A stretch of 64,000 bases of DNA from Lamellibrachia satsuma (Eukaryota > Annelida > Polychaeta > Sabellida > Siboglinidae): positions 16,876,500 through 16,940,499 of the forward strand of contig BSQZ01000001.1 of assembly GCA_033239005.1 (NCBI GenBank). The letters run 5' to 3'. Under the pieces are notes generated by a model. The model worked only from the letters and a program-made list of their open reading frames with translations. It made no database searches and had not been told where the DNA came from. The translations under genes and the position numbers were made by a program. Below, piece by piece: positions 34,201 to 46,190 of this stretch. Position 1 is the first letter of the stretch; the number at the start of each line of letters is the position of its first letter.

Positions 34201-37168
34201 AGAGGCTAGTAGTACACATAAACCAGTAACAAAATGTTTGAGAAAAAAAATTTCTTAACCTGGTTATAAATGCGTGTTTAAATGCAAGGAGTATAGTAAA
34301 CAAGAAACACAAATTAAACATTATGGTAGAAGATATTGACCCTCATATAATTGGTATAACCGAATCATGGGCCAACATAGACATCAGATGCTGAATTAGG
34401 ACTGACAGGAAACGTAATGTTTAGGATAGATTGAATAGGAAGAAGGGGAGAGGGAGTTATTTTATATATTAAAGAATCTAATCAGGCTTACAAAATAAAA
34501 TTAGAAAGGGAAGCAGATTGCAATGAAGCTGTTTGGTGGAATGGAAATTCAACATTAATTTAAGTATTGGACTAGTTTACCGAAGTCCAAACATAACTAA
34601 AGATAACACAAAAATACAAAATGCCATAAGGAAGTTAGTAAAGGGGAATGTATTATAATGGGAGATTTTAACTATGGACACATACAATGGAAATCTCTAG
34701 GGTACAGGGGGTGAGGACCAACAATATCTATTTTTTATTTAGGATAGCTTTCTTACTCAATATGTGCTAGAACCAACCATGGGAGAGAATGTATTAGTTA
34801 TAGTTTTGAAACATTAAAAAATACTAAATTAGGAATATAATTGTTTTGTTCCCATGAAAAAAACAAAAGAAAACAGTCTAGAAAGAAACAATTATCAAAA
34901 GAAGCTATTAGAAAAATAGCGTACAAGCAAACTATGAGGAGGATTTATAAGCATACAAGAAATGATGAAGACTACATAAATTACAAAGAGGCATTTATGC
35001 AGTTACAACTGAAATTAGACAATCTAAGCTATGAAAAAAATTAGCATGTAACAAAAAAATTACAGCAATGGTTTTTATGCATATGTCAGGAATAAAACAA
35101 AACGTACAATGCAAGGTTGTACCACTAGACGACAGTGCTGGAAATATAATATCACAAGGTTTTTTAATGGCAGAAGACCTAAATGGATACTTCAGCTCAG
35201 TGTTTACCAGAGAGGATACCAGTTTCAGGAAGCTAAGGAGACTATTTAAAGCAGTTAATTGTAACTCCAGAAATGGTAGCTAAGAAAATAAAGGCAATGA
35301 AGGATAATAAATCACCTGGAGTGGATGGAATTCCTCCAAAACTATTAATGGAAACAGTAGAACAAGTTAGTATACCACTTGCAAGAGCGTTCAACTTGTC
35401 ATTAAATGAGGGAGTGGTTCCTTTTGAGTGGAAAGAAGCAAACATCAAACATACCGTTATTTAGAAAGGATAAGTCAGATAATTACAGACCAGTGAGTTT
35501 AACGTCAGTGATTTGTAAATTATTAGGAAGGTTAATTAAAGACCATGTGGTGGACTTCCTTGTTAGGCATAAATGATTAAATCCATCTCAACATGGATTC
35601 CTAAGAGCGAGGTCGTACTTAACAAATATGTTATTTGTTGGAAGATATCACAAAGTGGATAGATGAGGGATCACCAGTAGATATTATCTACTTAGATTTT
35701 CAGAAAGCATTCGACAGAGTGCCACATCTAAGATTACTACTTAAATTGAAAGCTTTAAAAAATGGTATCGGGGATTGCACAATCGACTGGATCAAAAAAT
35801 AGCTCACAGAAGACATGGTTAAATCAGTTTTGAGTGGGGTACCGCAAGGATCAGTACTACTAGGACCTTTATTATTCTTAATATGTATCAGTGACTTGGA
35901 CGATAATATAACAATATATACTATATACTGAAATTTGCACACAAAGGTGTTTAGAAAGGTTAAAAATGATGGCGATAAATAACAATTACTACAAAAATTA
36001 GTTAAATGATCTGAAAAATGGCAGATAGTATTAAATTTTGGGAAATGTACACGCACACAGGACACTGGAACTTGAAATACAAAAGTTTCAGAGCAGTGTG
36101 GTATTGCGGCTTCGAAGGGTAATCAGATTTGTGGGTTGATTAGGAGAAAAATAACATAAGGAAAAAGACCTCATTATATCTCTGTATAAAGCAATAGTGA
36201 GGCCTCATTTAAAATACTGTATACAAGCATGGAGACCATATCATAAGAAGGATATAGATAAGCTTGAACGATTACAGAGGAGAGCAACTAAAATTATTCC
36301 AGAACTGAGATACCTTAGTTATGAAGAACGCCTGAAAGAATGTCGCTTAGCAACCCTAGATACACGTCTACAAGGAAGTTAAGAGGAGATCAAATTGAAG
36401 TTTTTAAGGTATTGAATGGGTATGAAAATATTTATAGAAATATTTTTTTCTCACTCAAGAAAGATAGAGGATAACAAGTAACATGAGTAAAGGATCAGTG
36501 TAGATTGGATATCAGGAAGTACTCATTCTCACAGAGGACAATAAATTAATGGAACAAATTATCTACAGATTGTGTAAATGCTCGTTTGTTAAATTGACAG
36601 TCAAAAAGCATTCATTTGTCCCATGATACGTGGTGACAACAAACCCCACCCAATATGTAATGATGTACGTTTTTGGTCTTTGAAAACTGACACGACCACC
36701 CCTAAGGTAGGCACACCATACTTTCTACATTACGGTCGCAGAGTGTCATTGTTCTTTTGTTAGTGGTTAGTTATTATTCAACCATATCTGTATATTTGCA
36801 GCAACATATTTGTTATCAGACTGAGAGTTGGTGTATTCCCTTTGTCCAGCTATTAAACCTGTGTTGTTGGTGGAATGACTGGTGTGTTTCAGTATGACGT
36901 ACGACACATAGGAGAGCCAGGCGGCGGTGGTGAATATGAAGTGCAGCTTGGATTTGGTTGGACAAATGGTGTTGTTCTTCAGCTAATAAAGAAATATGCC
37001 GAGACACTTCACCTGCCCGTTCCTGCCACAAGCATGGTTTCCCAGGAGGTGCTCTATGCAGTCGTCTTTGCCTCAGTCCTGGCAGTCATTGCTGTTGGTG
37101 CCGTAGTGTTTGTATGGTCACATCGGTGCGGCAGGTTTATGCCATCTCCATACAAGTGTCTAAGGTGA
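12381..37168 (+). CDS. TREH: Membrane-bound trehalase (11 coding exons)
   Basis: Trehalase (glycoside hydrolase family 37) splits alpha,alpha-trehalose into two glucoses. Joining 11 exons at GT-AG sites gives 1899 nt, exactly 632 codons plus stop, with every phase matching. Residues 17-36 form a hydrophobic signal peptide. Signature 1 is PGSRFREFYYW at 187-197 (the usual second G is S). ESGWDFSSRW holds the catalytic acid D345. Signature 2, QWDFPNAWPP, is at 487-496. GGGGEY holds the catalytic base E555, followed by QLGFGWTNG. A single membrane helix at about 594-616 and a 16-residue tail indicate a type I surface enzyme, as in membrane-bound animal trehalases. An in-frame stop at 12345 excludes earlier starts; ATGs at 12420 and 12426 are alternatives. 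The introns are 0.4-4.6 kb and full of mobile elements. No disabling change is seen. Confidence 0.96.
12626..12795. repeat. Inverted repeat, left arm (about 165 bp)
   Basis: Reverse complement of 15148-15318, with shared blocks such as 'aatagctggctatgtgaaat' and 'tttttacatagatgtttcgg'. The arms lie 2.4 kb apart and flank a LINE remnant in TREH intron 1. Confidence 0.8.
12840..14620 (+). mobile_element. Decayed non-LTR retrotransposon (CR1-like) in TREH intron 1
   Basis: It encodes a 5'-truncated ORF2: 'FFSDVFTREDLKNVPTF' linker, RT 'IGKSPGPDGIHPRVLKELA' (13130), 'NYRPVSLTAVACKVME' (13315), 'AIYMDLKKAFDSVPHQRLL' (13520), 'GVPQGSVLG' (13700), FADDTKIYH (13825) and the C-terminal 'GHSLKLFKDRS ... 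RVINIWNSLP' (14450-14540). A stop at 13407, a frameshift at about 13610, a 32-bp direct duplication of the motif B region (13704-13757) and deletions near 14220 and 14400 inactivate it. Confidence 0.88.
14621..15147. other. Intron 1 sequence, LINE 3' flank
   Basis: Bases 14700-14775 hold short GT-rich repeats. The remainder is AT-rich with no recognisable gene. Confidence 0.3.
15148..15318. repeat. Inverted repeat, right arm
   Basis: Reverse complement of 12626-12795. Both arms end in a 'ccgagatc' motif, so each arm may itself be one copy of a short element inserted in opposite directions. Confidence 0.8.
15410..15900 (+). mobile_element. Probable LINE 3'-end fragment
   Basis: A weak coding trace ('LPSFRSSLKGWMG') is followed by a non-coding tail and a (GAAA)n end at 15886-15899, the layout of a LINE 3' terminus. 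The family was not identified. Confidence 0.4.
15901..16677. other. Intron 1 sequence, nothing recognised
   Basis: AT-rich. The short open frame at 16394-16654 shows no domain. Confidence 0.3.
16678..16778 (+). CDS. TREH: TREH coding exon 2
   Basis: Encodes 'VYCQGLLLDTVQRTRIFCDS' and KTFVDM, the conserved trehalase N-terminus. Acceptor TTTATAG; donor GTGAG at 16779. Confidence 0.95.
16779..17225. other. Intron 2, before the minisatellite
   Basis: Nothing recognised apart from unique intron sequence. Confidence 0.3.
17226..19600. repeat. 53-bp minisatellite, about 45 units, in TREH intron 2
   Basis: The unit is 53 bp ('gtgtcatccagtgttcactg' ... 'acatgtttcctgtgtgtgta' GGC). About 36 regular units run to about 19165. 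Shorter diverged units of about 47 bp (TTTCCTCTGTAG) follow to about 19600. Each unit contains a pyrimidine-rich stretch ending in TAG or CAG, resembling a 3' splice site. Variant units (GTGCGTG, AATG) recur in the same order 530 bp apart (17531 and 18061), suggesting a ten-unit block duplication. Confidence 0.95.
19601..20248. other. Intron 2, after the minisatellite
   Basis: No feature recognised. Confidence 0.3.
20249..20393 (+). CDS. TREH: TREH coding exon 3
   Basis: Encodes 'DVITEKFHQLYNRSGGHISL' ... 'EEWTPADWTDK'. Acceptor TTTGTAG; donor GTAGGT at 20394. Confidence 0.95.
20977..20984. repeat. hAT target duplication (left), TTTATGAT
   Basis: The 8-bp copy is identical to 22018-22025. 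Confidence 0.85.
20985..22017 (+). mobile_element. hAT DNA transposon, internally deleted, in TREH intron 3
   Basis: Termini are CAGGGTTCGAAATTAA on the left and, reversed, CAGGGTTTGCCTCTAATG on the right, with diverged inner repeats (GGTCCTGTGG). It is flanked by the perfect 8-bp duplication TTTATGAT, the size produced by hAT transposases. At 1033 bp it is too short to encode a full transposase. Confidence 0.85.
21436..21582 (+). pseudogene. N-terminal fragment of a hAT transposase-like (ZNF862/KIAA1586-like) ORF
   Basis: ATG at 21436 gives 'MSLSKFGFTGCEPAPSKKRK' followed by TDEEKREVGRLYDKDK, ending in a stop after 49 codons. This resembles the N-terminus of hAT-derived proteins annotated as zinc finger 862-like. 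The rest of the gene is absent. Family assignment is from memory and moderate. Confidence 0.45.
22018..22025. repeat. hAT target duplication (right), TTTATGAT
   Basis: Identical to 20977-20984. Confidence 0.85.
22230..22860 (-). mobile_element. RTE-type LINE fragment (RT C-terminal part), TREH intron 3
   Basis: On the minus strand it reads 'NTNFMAYNIEDLELKLLHGT', then 'IRKGLAWAAANKM', 'VTVLYGSEPWALTKSLEKQL', 'CYTRLLQMVFNVHW' and 'VTDKIQDRKMRFAGH'. These are the conserved region after the catalytic domain of RTE-class reverse transcriptases. Both ends are truncated and at least two stops break the frame. Confidence 0.8.
22861..25017. other. Remainder of TREH intron 3
   Basis: Mostly AT-rich. 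A short tetranucleotide-like GTCC/GTCT run lies at 24160-24200. No gene or clear element was recognised. Confidence 0.3.
25018..25105 (+). CDS. TREH: TREH coding exon 4
   Basis: Encodes 'PQLVTRVADPLLRHWVLELN' and KLWKSLGRK. Acceptor GCTGCAG; donor GTCAGT at 25106. Confidence 0.95.
25106..25760. other. TREH intron 4
   Basis: No element recognised. Confidence 0.3.
25761..25861 (+). CDS. TREH: TREH coding exon 5 (trehalase signature 1)
   Basis: Encodes 'SLLYVPNPFIIPGSRFREFY' and YW. The signature normally reads PGGRF; here it is PGSRF. Donor GTGAG at 25862, phase 2. Confidence 0.95.
25862..26304. other. TREH intron 5, with (TA)n run
   Basis: It holds a (TA)n microsatellite of about 56 bp at 26103-26158. 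Nothing else was recognised. Confidence 0.6.
26305..26397 (+). CDS. TREH: TREH coding exon 6
   Basis: Encodes 'DSYWILNGLLASDMKETAKG' and MIENFLYVVNK, completing signature 1. Donor GTAAGT at 26398. Confidence 0.96.
26398..27231. other. TREH intron 6
   Basis: Nothing recognised. A short inverted repeat (about 26757-26830, 'cgtatgtggatgtttgacat' and its near complement) is present. Confidence 0.35.
27232..27527 (+). CDS. TREH: TREH coding exon 7
   Basis: Encodes 'YGHVPNGGRIYYVGRSQPPM' through 'GNPRPEGYLEDVTLADGLSQ', the strongly conserved central region. Donor GTTTGA at 27528 is a weaker donor. Confidence 0.96.
27528..28163. other. TREH intron 7, first part
   Basis: Nothing recognised. Confidence 0.3.
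28164..28236. repeat. (CA)n/(CGCA)n microsatellite
   Basis: CGCA tetramers flanked by CA runs. Confidence 0.95.
28250..29440 (+). mobile_element. 5'-truncated LINE fragment in TREH intron 7
   Basis: RT motif B 'GITCGVPQASILG' (about 28315) is followed by a frame change and 'SITYLGVTLDQFLSGD' (28545), 'NFNLKTKKNLLISALIQCHF' and 'YRVEQLKLGHRYNIINGNAP' (28880-28935), typical of the C-terminal half of L2/Rex-like LINEs. The catalytic YADD region is deleted. A non-coding 3' tail continues to about 29440. Confidence 0.8.
29513..29695 (+). CDS. TREH: TREH coding exon 8 (catalytic acid)
   Basis: Encodes 'EKAAILYSDVASACESGWDF' and SSRWFSGD; the Asp of GWDF corresponds to the family's general acid. 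Donor GTGAG at 29696. Confidence 0.96.
29696..30200. other. TREH intron 8
   Basis: Contains a run of G at about 29945-29957. Nothing else was recognised. Confidence 0.35.
30201..30436 (+). CDS. TREH: TREH coding exon 9
   Basis: Encodes 'GNSKKQELFARQALLREAAI' through 'FYPSNIFPLFTNSYDSGSD' and ends YIR. Donor GTGAGT at 30437, phase 0. Confidence 0.96.
30464..30716. repeat. 61-bp tandem repeat, four copies
   Basis: The unit 'atattgaggggtctttcaca' ... 'acaacattaatagcttctta' is repeated with only a few differences, starting 27 nt after the exon 9 donor. Confidence 0.95.
30830..33165 (+). mobile_element. Decayed LINE (CR1/L2-like) in TREH intron 9
   Basis: Endonuclease tail 'LHDILSDANMRQNVTDTTHN' and RGNVLDLVIT (30865-30960); linker 'VADRFAYHFTDKINSIH' (31445); broken RT with 'YRPISNFP', 'AFDAINHDLL' (31955-31990) and YADDTQLYVDF (32200-32235); then 'TKTEAILFSAPNNR'. 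It ends in a (TTTGA)n-like 3' tail at 33139-33161. Many frameshifts; non-functional. Confidence 0.82.
33271..33495 (+). CDS. TREH: TREH coding exon 10 (trehalase signature 2)
   Basis: Encodes 'KEGVLNYLGGIPTSLRNTGQ' then QWDFPNAWPP and 'WLYSNWQAWKHFGHMYEK'. Donor GTGGGC at 33496, phase 0. The donor is also the start of the neighbouring minisatellite. Confidence 0.96.
33496..33845. repeat. 35-bp minisatellite starting at the exon 10 splice donor
   Basis: Ten units of 'gtgggcatgtcatactttct' acattgtcagttagg, the first beginning at the donor GT itself. A diverged single unit also lies at 36703-36738, beyond the inserted LINE. Confidence 0.93.
33900..36600 (+). mobile_element. Degenerate CR1-like LINE (same family as 52836-57070) in TREH intron 10
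   Basis: ORF1 C-terminal 'GCFVGRADMFTRNGLHLSGK' and GAAVVTDEL (34015-34110); endonuclease traces around 34320-34780; linker 'LSKEAIRKIAYKQTMRRIYK'; RT 'VAKKIKAMKDNKSPGVDGIP' (35275) and 'IYLDFQKAFDRVPH' (about 35690); C-terminal 'RPHLKYCIQAWRPYHKKDID' (36200-36260). Numerous indels. Its insertion appears to have split the 35-bp minisatellite. Confidence 0.88.
36703..36738. repeat. Detached unit of the 35-bp minisatellite
   Basis: 'aaggtaggcacaccatactt' tctacatta matches the 33496-33845 units. Confidence 0.7.
36893..37168 (+). CDS. TREH: TREH last coding exon (catalytic base and membrane anchor)
   Basis: Encodes 'YDVRHIGEPGGGGEYEVQLG' FGWTNG, then a hydrophobic segment 'LYAVVFASVLAVIAVGAVVF' VW and a basic tail, stop TGA at 37166-37168. 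Acceptor TTTCAG at 36892. Confidence 0.97.
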   Translation, partial: YDVRHIGEPGGGGEYEVQLGFGWTNGVVLQLIKKYAETLHLPVPATSMVSQEVLYAVVFASVLAVIAVGAVVFVWSHRCGRFMPSPYKCLR

Positions 37169-38439
37169 CTAGCAGCACTCGTCAATCTGCAGAGTAGGGC
37201 CAAGTTGCGACCAGCTCGAGTGATACTCCAGAAGCGTCTCTCCAAGTGTGTGTAGCCACATACAGAAAGTGCCGGGCAATTGCTATTTATTTACTGCACT
37301 TTTATTGCCCTCATGATAATTCGGATGTTGGTATGTGCTTGTACTTATACATTGGTGCGTGTAGACCATTATTCATACTTTATTTGGAAGATTTCTGCTT
37401 TACAGAACTATCCAGCAGTGACTAGTGGGTGTCTGCATCCTTGAAACGTGTGCACAGCATCAAGCCAGATTATCATGCTGTTAGTAACATGCCCTTATTC
37501 CAGAGGTTGACAAGTTGTAAATGAAAGGTTCGTTACAAAACAGTTTGCCTTATGTACAATTCTGTGATACTATTGTAAACAATTGTTAATGGTTACTATT
37601 GTAAACAATTGTTAATTGTATCGCACAAAGCAATTTGATGAAAATCATTATCTTAGGTAATTACTGTAATGTTGCGTTAGTATTTAAATGTGCAGTGCCA
37701 ATGTGCCACGACTATTGTGTATATATAACATTTGATGCATATGCTGTGTATATACATCTAGTGTGTGCTGTTACAAAATATTGTCTTTGGCTTATCACTG
37801 TTTTGTATTAAAATACAACTGCAAATGTTGATACAGTGGGCTGTTTATTATTACATTCCACATTTCCTCACGTTTTGTAGTAGTTGGCTTTGATATATCA
37901 CGACATGTAAATATCCCGATGCTGTCGCCCACGTTCTGAATAAGACAAGTCTCTAGGTCAGATTTGAAGGTAAAAGATACATTCTTGGAACTGTTCAAAG
38001 TGCTTTACACTTCAGCCCCTGGCAGATTTACTAGTGCTGCTACCAAACAAGCCGTTGCCACAAGTGTTTTCATCCACTACAGCATCATGGGATTACAGTT
38101 GGTGTTAAGACATGACTGTCAAAAATAACAAATGTCTATGGAACACACCAATGAGATGTTGCAGTTAATAAGTTTGTAAAAGTGCACAAACACATCATAG
38201 CTTGATACCGTTTTCTGGCCAAACGTACCAGTTACATATTTTTAAAGCAATTACATAAAATATAACAACAAATATTTTGGAAACGTCATTGTCAAAATTT
38301 TACCCATAGAGTAAATGTAGTGTCAGTAAAACGTGTTTTATTGTGTACAAAGAAAATTCCTCAAACTGTACCAAGGCAGCCTCAAGTGGGAGAAGATTGA
38401 GAAAATACAAAAATATCCAACGTGGTTGCAGAGGTTGTT
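37169..38439. other. TREH 3' UTR and convergent intergenic region
   Basis: No other gene recognised. The TREH 3' UTR probably ends just after 37812, and UBA52 transcripts end on the other strand near 38440. Confidence 0.5.
37807..37812 (+). terminator. Candidate TREH poly(A) signal ATTAAA
   Basis: Variant poly(A) hexamer about 640 nt after the stop, followed by a GT-rich stretch. Confidence 0.35.
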
Positions 38440-38445
38440 TTTATT
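38440..38445 (-). terminator. UBA52 poly(A) signal AATAAA
   Basis: AATAAA on the minus strand about 35 nt after the stop codon, giving the very short 3' UTR typical of ribosomal protein genes. Confidence 0.65.
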
Positions 38446-38479
38446 GACCTCTAATACACATCATAGCCAACTGAACAGA

Positions 38480-42664
<4,185 letters not shown>

Positions 42665-45089
42665 CTACAATAAAGCAGCAAAACACATTGATATGTCATC
42701 GTCTTTGCTATATTAAGTGTTACACAATTATACATATATTTATTAGATTGGCCTAAATTATTCAAGATGCTAAACGACATTCTTACTTAATTTGTTGTCT
42801 GTGCCAATGCATTCATTCATCATTCCGTGTACAAAAAGGCATGTATTCATGTGCCCATAGCAGAAAAATGTCCATGAATCTGTCAAGATCTCAAAAAATG
42901 CACTATTTCACAGTCAATAGCTTCTACAAACAATCCTGTGAATATGCCTGTAAAGCTGAATAAACATACTTTACCCTGATGTACATCGTATCTTATTTCT
43001 TTAGGTGAAAGTATTTTGTTTTTAAGGTGAACATTTTATGATTCTTGCAAATCCTGGATTCATGGAAAAAAAAACAATTTATTAACACAAAAATAATTTT
43101 TTATTTTGGCTAGTGATGTACTGTACAACTAAAACCCCCATCACTGTCCTTTGAGGCCAAGAATTATCTAGTTATAAGAACGTTAGGTGGCGCCACACAC
43201 AGGTCAGAACAATAAATTATGCGATGTTCTGATCCACTGTTGTTTCAAGTTCGTCTTTCTCGTCGTAGTCGTTTAATTTTCATAAAGATCTGTTCTTCAA
43301 ATATGTGTGTAATTAGTAATTGATCTATCGAACTACATCATTGTGTAGCAGTGTGTGCCTGAAGTTCTGGAGAGTGTTTTGCTCATTTTGGTGGGAGACA
43401 ACATGTAAACAAGCTTGCAAAGTGACAGCACTACTGACCTGTCAAAGGATGTCCCAGCAGACAAGCCGAGGAAAGACATCCAGTACTGGCATTAGCTCAA
43501 GGCTGACAGTCTTACACTTGGAATGTTAATATGATTTACACTGTGCTTTCCGATTGCTTTTCATTATAAGTATTATTATAACCGTTGATACGACTTATGT
43601 ATAGTGACTAGTGTTGTAAATATTTGTTTATGCCAAAATTATATATTTTGGGTATGATGATGGTTGAAGATGTATGAAACTGTCTGTGTCATGTGACACT
43701 GATAGGGAATACGAGACATTAATAAAAAACCTGTCCAGTTTGATAGTATGATTTTAAAGCCAACATTTATTAATACAAAAGGTTATCATTTTAATGTGTT
43801 GTATTACTTTGGTCTTTAATGCTAATCTCAGTATTTCAACAGTGTAACATAATTATAAGGTTTTAGGTGAACATGCCATTATACGACATTTACATTAAAA
43901 CTGTGTGCATACATTTCATGCAGTGTTTTACCAAATAAATGACTTAATTTTTTTTATTAAGCACCAATTAAAGAAGCAACATATTATGTACACAATTATG
44001 TACAACTGATAGTTGGTATGCAATATTGTGTTAGAACGGTTATTCACTCAACGATCCACACATATTGATATGATGAGAAAGTGGACACCAGTGTATAAGT
44101 GTGACAATGAAAGCTTAGTAGCTTACAGTTCATCCTACATGATATACATGTCAAATATTCATTTTGCATCAGCATATGTTCAGCTGTGAACAGGATTCTG
44201 TAAAAATCTGCATAAGTTTTGAAAATGTTGACGGGGGTCGTCTTTAAAGGCTCTAACATGAAAACTAATTAATATACAGCCATACAACTGATAACATGAT
44301 GTATCTTAATAATAGACCTTTCCAATGATGTACAACATTTTGCAATAACTTAATTGGTCTCAAAATGGTCCAGCATAGCTACTTATGTCAAATCATATGA
44401 ATTTTTTTAATTCACATATCACAATTTAATACGCCCTACATTCGTGTGAAACAATAAACAGGAAGGACAACAGTGGTCTTACCCATGCAGTCCAAATGGC
44501 GCTGCATATAGCATTCGCAAAAACAGTACGTTAAAAGAGTATATGCAGGGCTTCATATTTGATAAATCGCTCGCCTAAATATGCCAATTTAGGAGAGCGA
44601 TTTGTTGTTTTGTTTACTGTATGGTGGCGCCACGATTTCCCATTCCGATTCTGTCATTGTCGCCATGAACTTTTAATTGGTGCTTGTTGGTGCTGACTTT
44701 TGTACAAAGAAATGTATGTTCACTTTAGATCTGTATATGATCTGTATGTCACCTTGCATCTACAATAATGTGTTTAGATGATTACTGAGTACCAAAATAC
44801 TGCAGCGCTTCAGCTATGTTTGCGGAGAGACTGACTCCTGACTGTAAAGCAGTCATATGAAACTTTGTATCTAAATTCATGTCACGTTTAGATAAATCTA
44901 GAAACACACTGATAATTGCGGTACTTGGTACCGACATCAGATGGAAATCAAGGATAAGGGTAAAGTCACTTTCTATACATAATGACCTGTGTAATCATAC
45001 AGTATGTGTTTTACCTGTTTCTTTTTTTACTTTATTTGGTTAGCTGACTATATGGACCTATATCATATATTATATGTATTTGAATTAAA
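42665..45089. other. Upstream of UBA52 coding exon 1, no gene recognised
   Basis: It should contain the non-coding first exon and promoter of UBA52. A pyrimidine-started candidate with donor GTAAGA lies on the minus strand near 44485-44540, but it carries upstream ATGs and is not convincing. Confidence 0.3.
44562..44604. repeat. Short hairpin, 17-bp stem
   Basis: AAATCGCTCGCCTAAAT and ATTTAGGAGAGCGATTT pair with one mismatch around a short loop. Function unknown. Confidence 0.6.
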
Positions 45090-46190
45090 GATTTAACAAG
45101 ATTGCCATCTCGAACAACAAGTTCCAGATGGCAAGTGGACAAGGAAGCCATTGGCTTATCGAGAGTCCAACAATTTTATCATCTATGTGTAGCCCGCCCT
45201 TATCAGATATGTCAATTCTATTTTTAAACATATTCACACTACTAGCATTAACACAATCATTTGGCAGTTTGTTCCATTCATTTATCACCCTCTGTGAGAA
45301 AGAGTACTTTCTTATGTCCAACCTACACTGCTCCTTAACTAATGCTGCTTTGTGTCCTCTTGTTCTACTGCCTTCTTTAAGTTTGAAGAACATATTCCAA
45401 TCAACATCCTTATAACTGTTCACTATTTTAAACACTTCTATTTGACACATATCTCAGGAGGGCGGGTTATAAGTAGGTGAACATTGTTGGACTCTCGATA
45501 AGCCAATGGCTTCCTTGTCCACTTGCCATCTGGGCCTTTGGCTTGGATGGCAAATCTTGTTAAATTTGGTCTCCTCTTAGTCTCCTGGCCTCTAGTGTTG
45601 TCAAACCACATTGTAATAAGTGATTTTCGTAACTAAGGTCTCTCAATTCTGGAATCATTTTAGTTGCTCTTCGTTGTATTCTTTATAGTTTGTCTTTGTC
45701 CTTCTTACGATACAGCCTCCATGCTTGTATACAATATATGTTATCTATTTAGAGGAGACTAAGAGGAGACCAGGTAGATGACAGGTCACCAGTGGATGTT
45801 GTCTATTTAGATTTTCAGAAAGCTTTCGATAAAATACCACATCAAAGGTTGTTACTTAAACTAAAAGCCCACGGTATAGGTAATGATGTAATCAACTGGA
45901 TAGAGAAGTGGCTTACACACAGAAGACAGAGAGTAATAGTAGATGGTGAGATTTCAAACTGGAAATCTGTTTTGAGTGGGGTACCACAGGGATCAGTATT
46001 AGGCCCTATACTGTTTTTAATATATATAAATTATTTGGAATAGCAAAGTACTGAAATTTGCAGATGACACAACAGTAATCAGAAAGGTTACTAATGTTAC
46101 AGATAAATTAATTAAATGGTCAGAAAAATAGCAAATGTTATTAAATTTTTGGAAGTGTAAATGCATACACATAGGACATGGAAACATGTC
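45090..46190 (-). mobile_element. CR1-like LINE copy with inverted 5' part (twin-priming structure)
   Basis: 45090-45740 is the 3' part on the minus strand, from 'IPELRDLSYE' to the terminal GATGGCAATCTTGTTAAAT. Next to it, 45741-46190 carries an RT segment of the same family on the plus strand ('DVVYLDFQKAFDKIPHQRLL' to HIGHGNM). About 80 codons between the two parts are missing. A 3' part in one direction with the adjacent upstream part inverted is the classic twin-priming product. Confidence 0.75.
45445..45566 (+). mobile_element. About 120-bp 5'-truncated CR1-like insertion nested in a related copy
   Basis: The last about 120 bp of the family 3' end ('cacatatctcaggagggcgg' ... AAATCTTGTTAAAT) sit in plus direction inside the minus-strand copy. 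They interrupt a segment that is continuous at 46245-46275. A short TTG/TTTG overlap at both sides may be the target duplication. Confidence 0.7.

Noticed and set aside
43320..43529. A small host gene
   Set aside because: No recognisable domain, no splice context that holds, and no homologue recognised.
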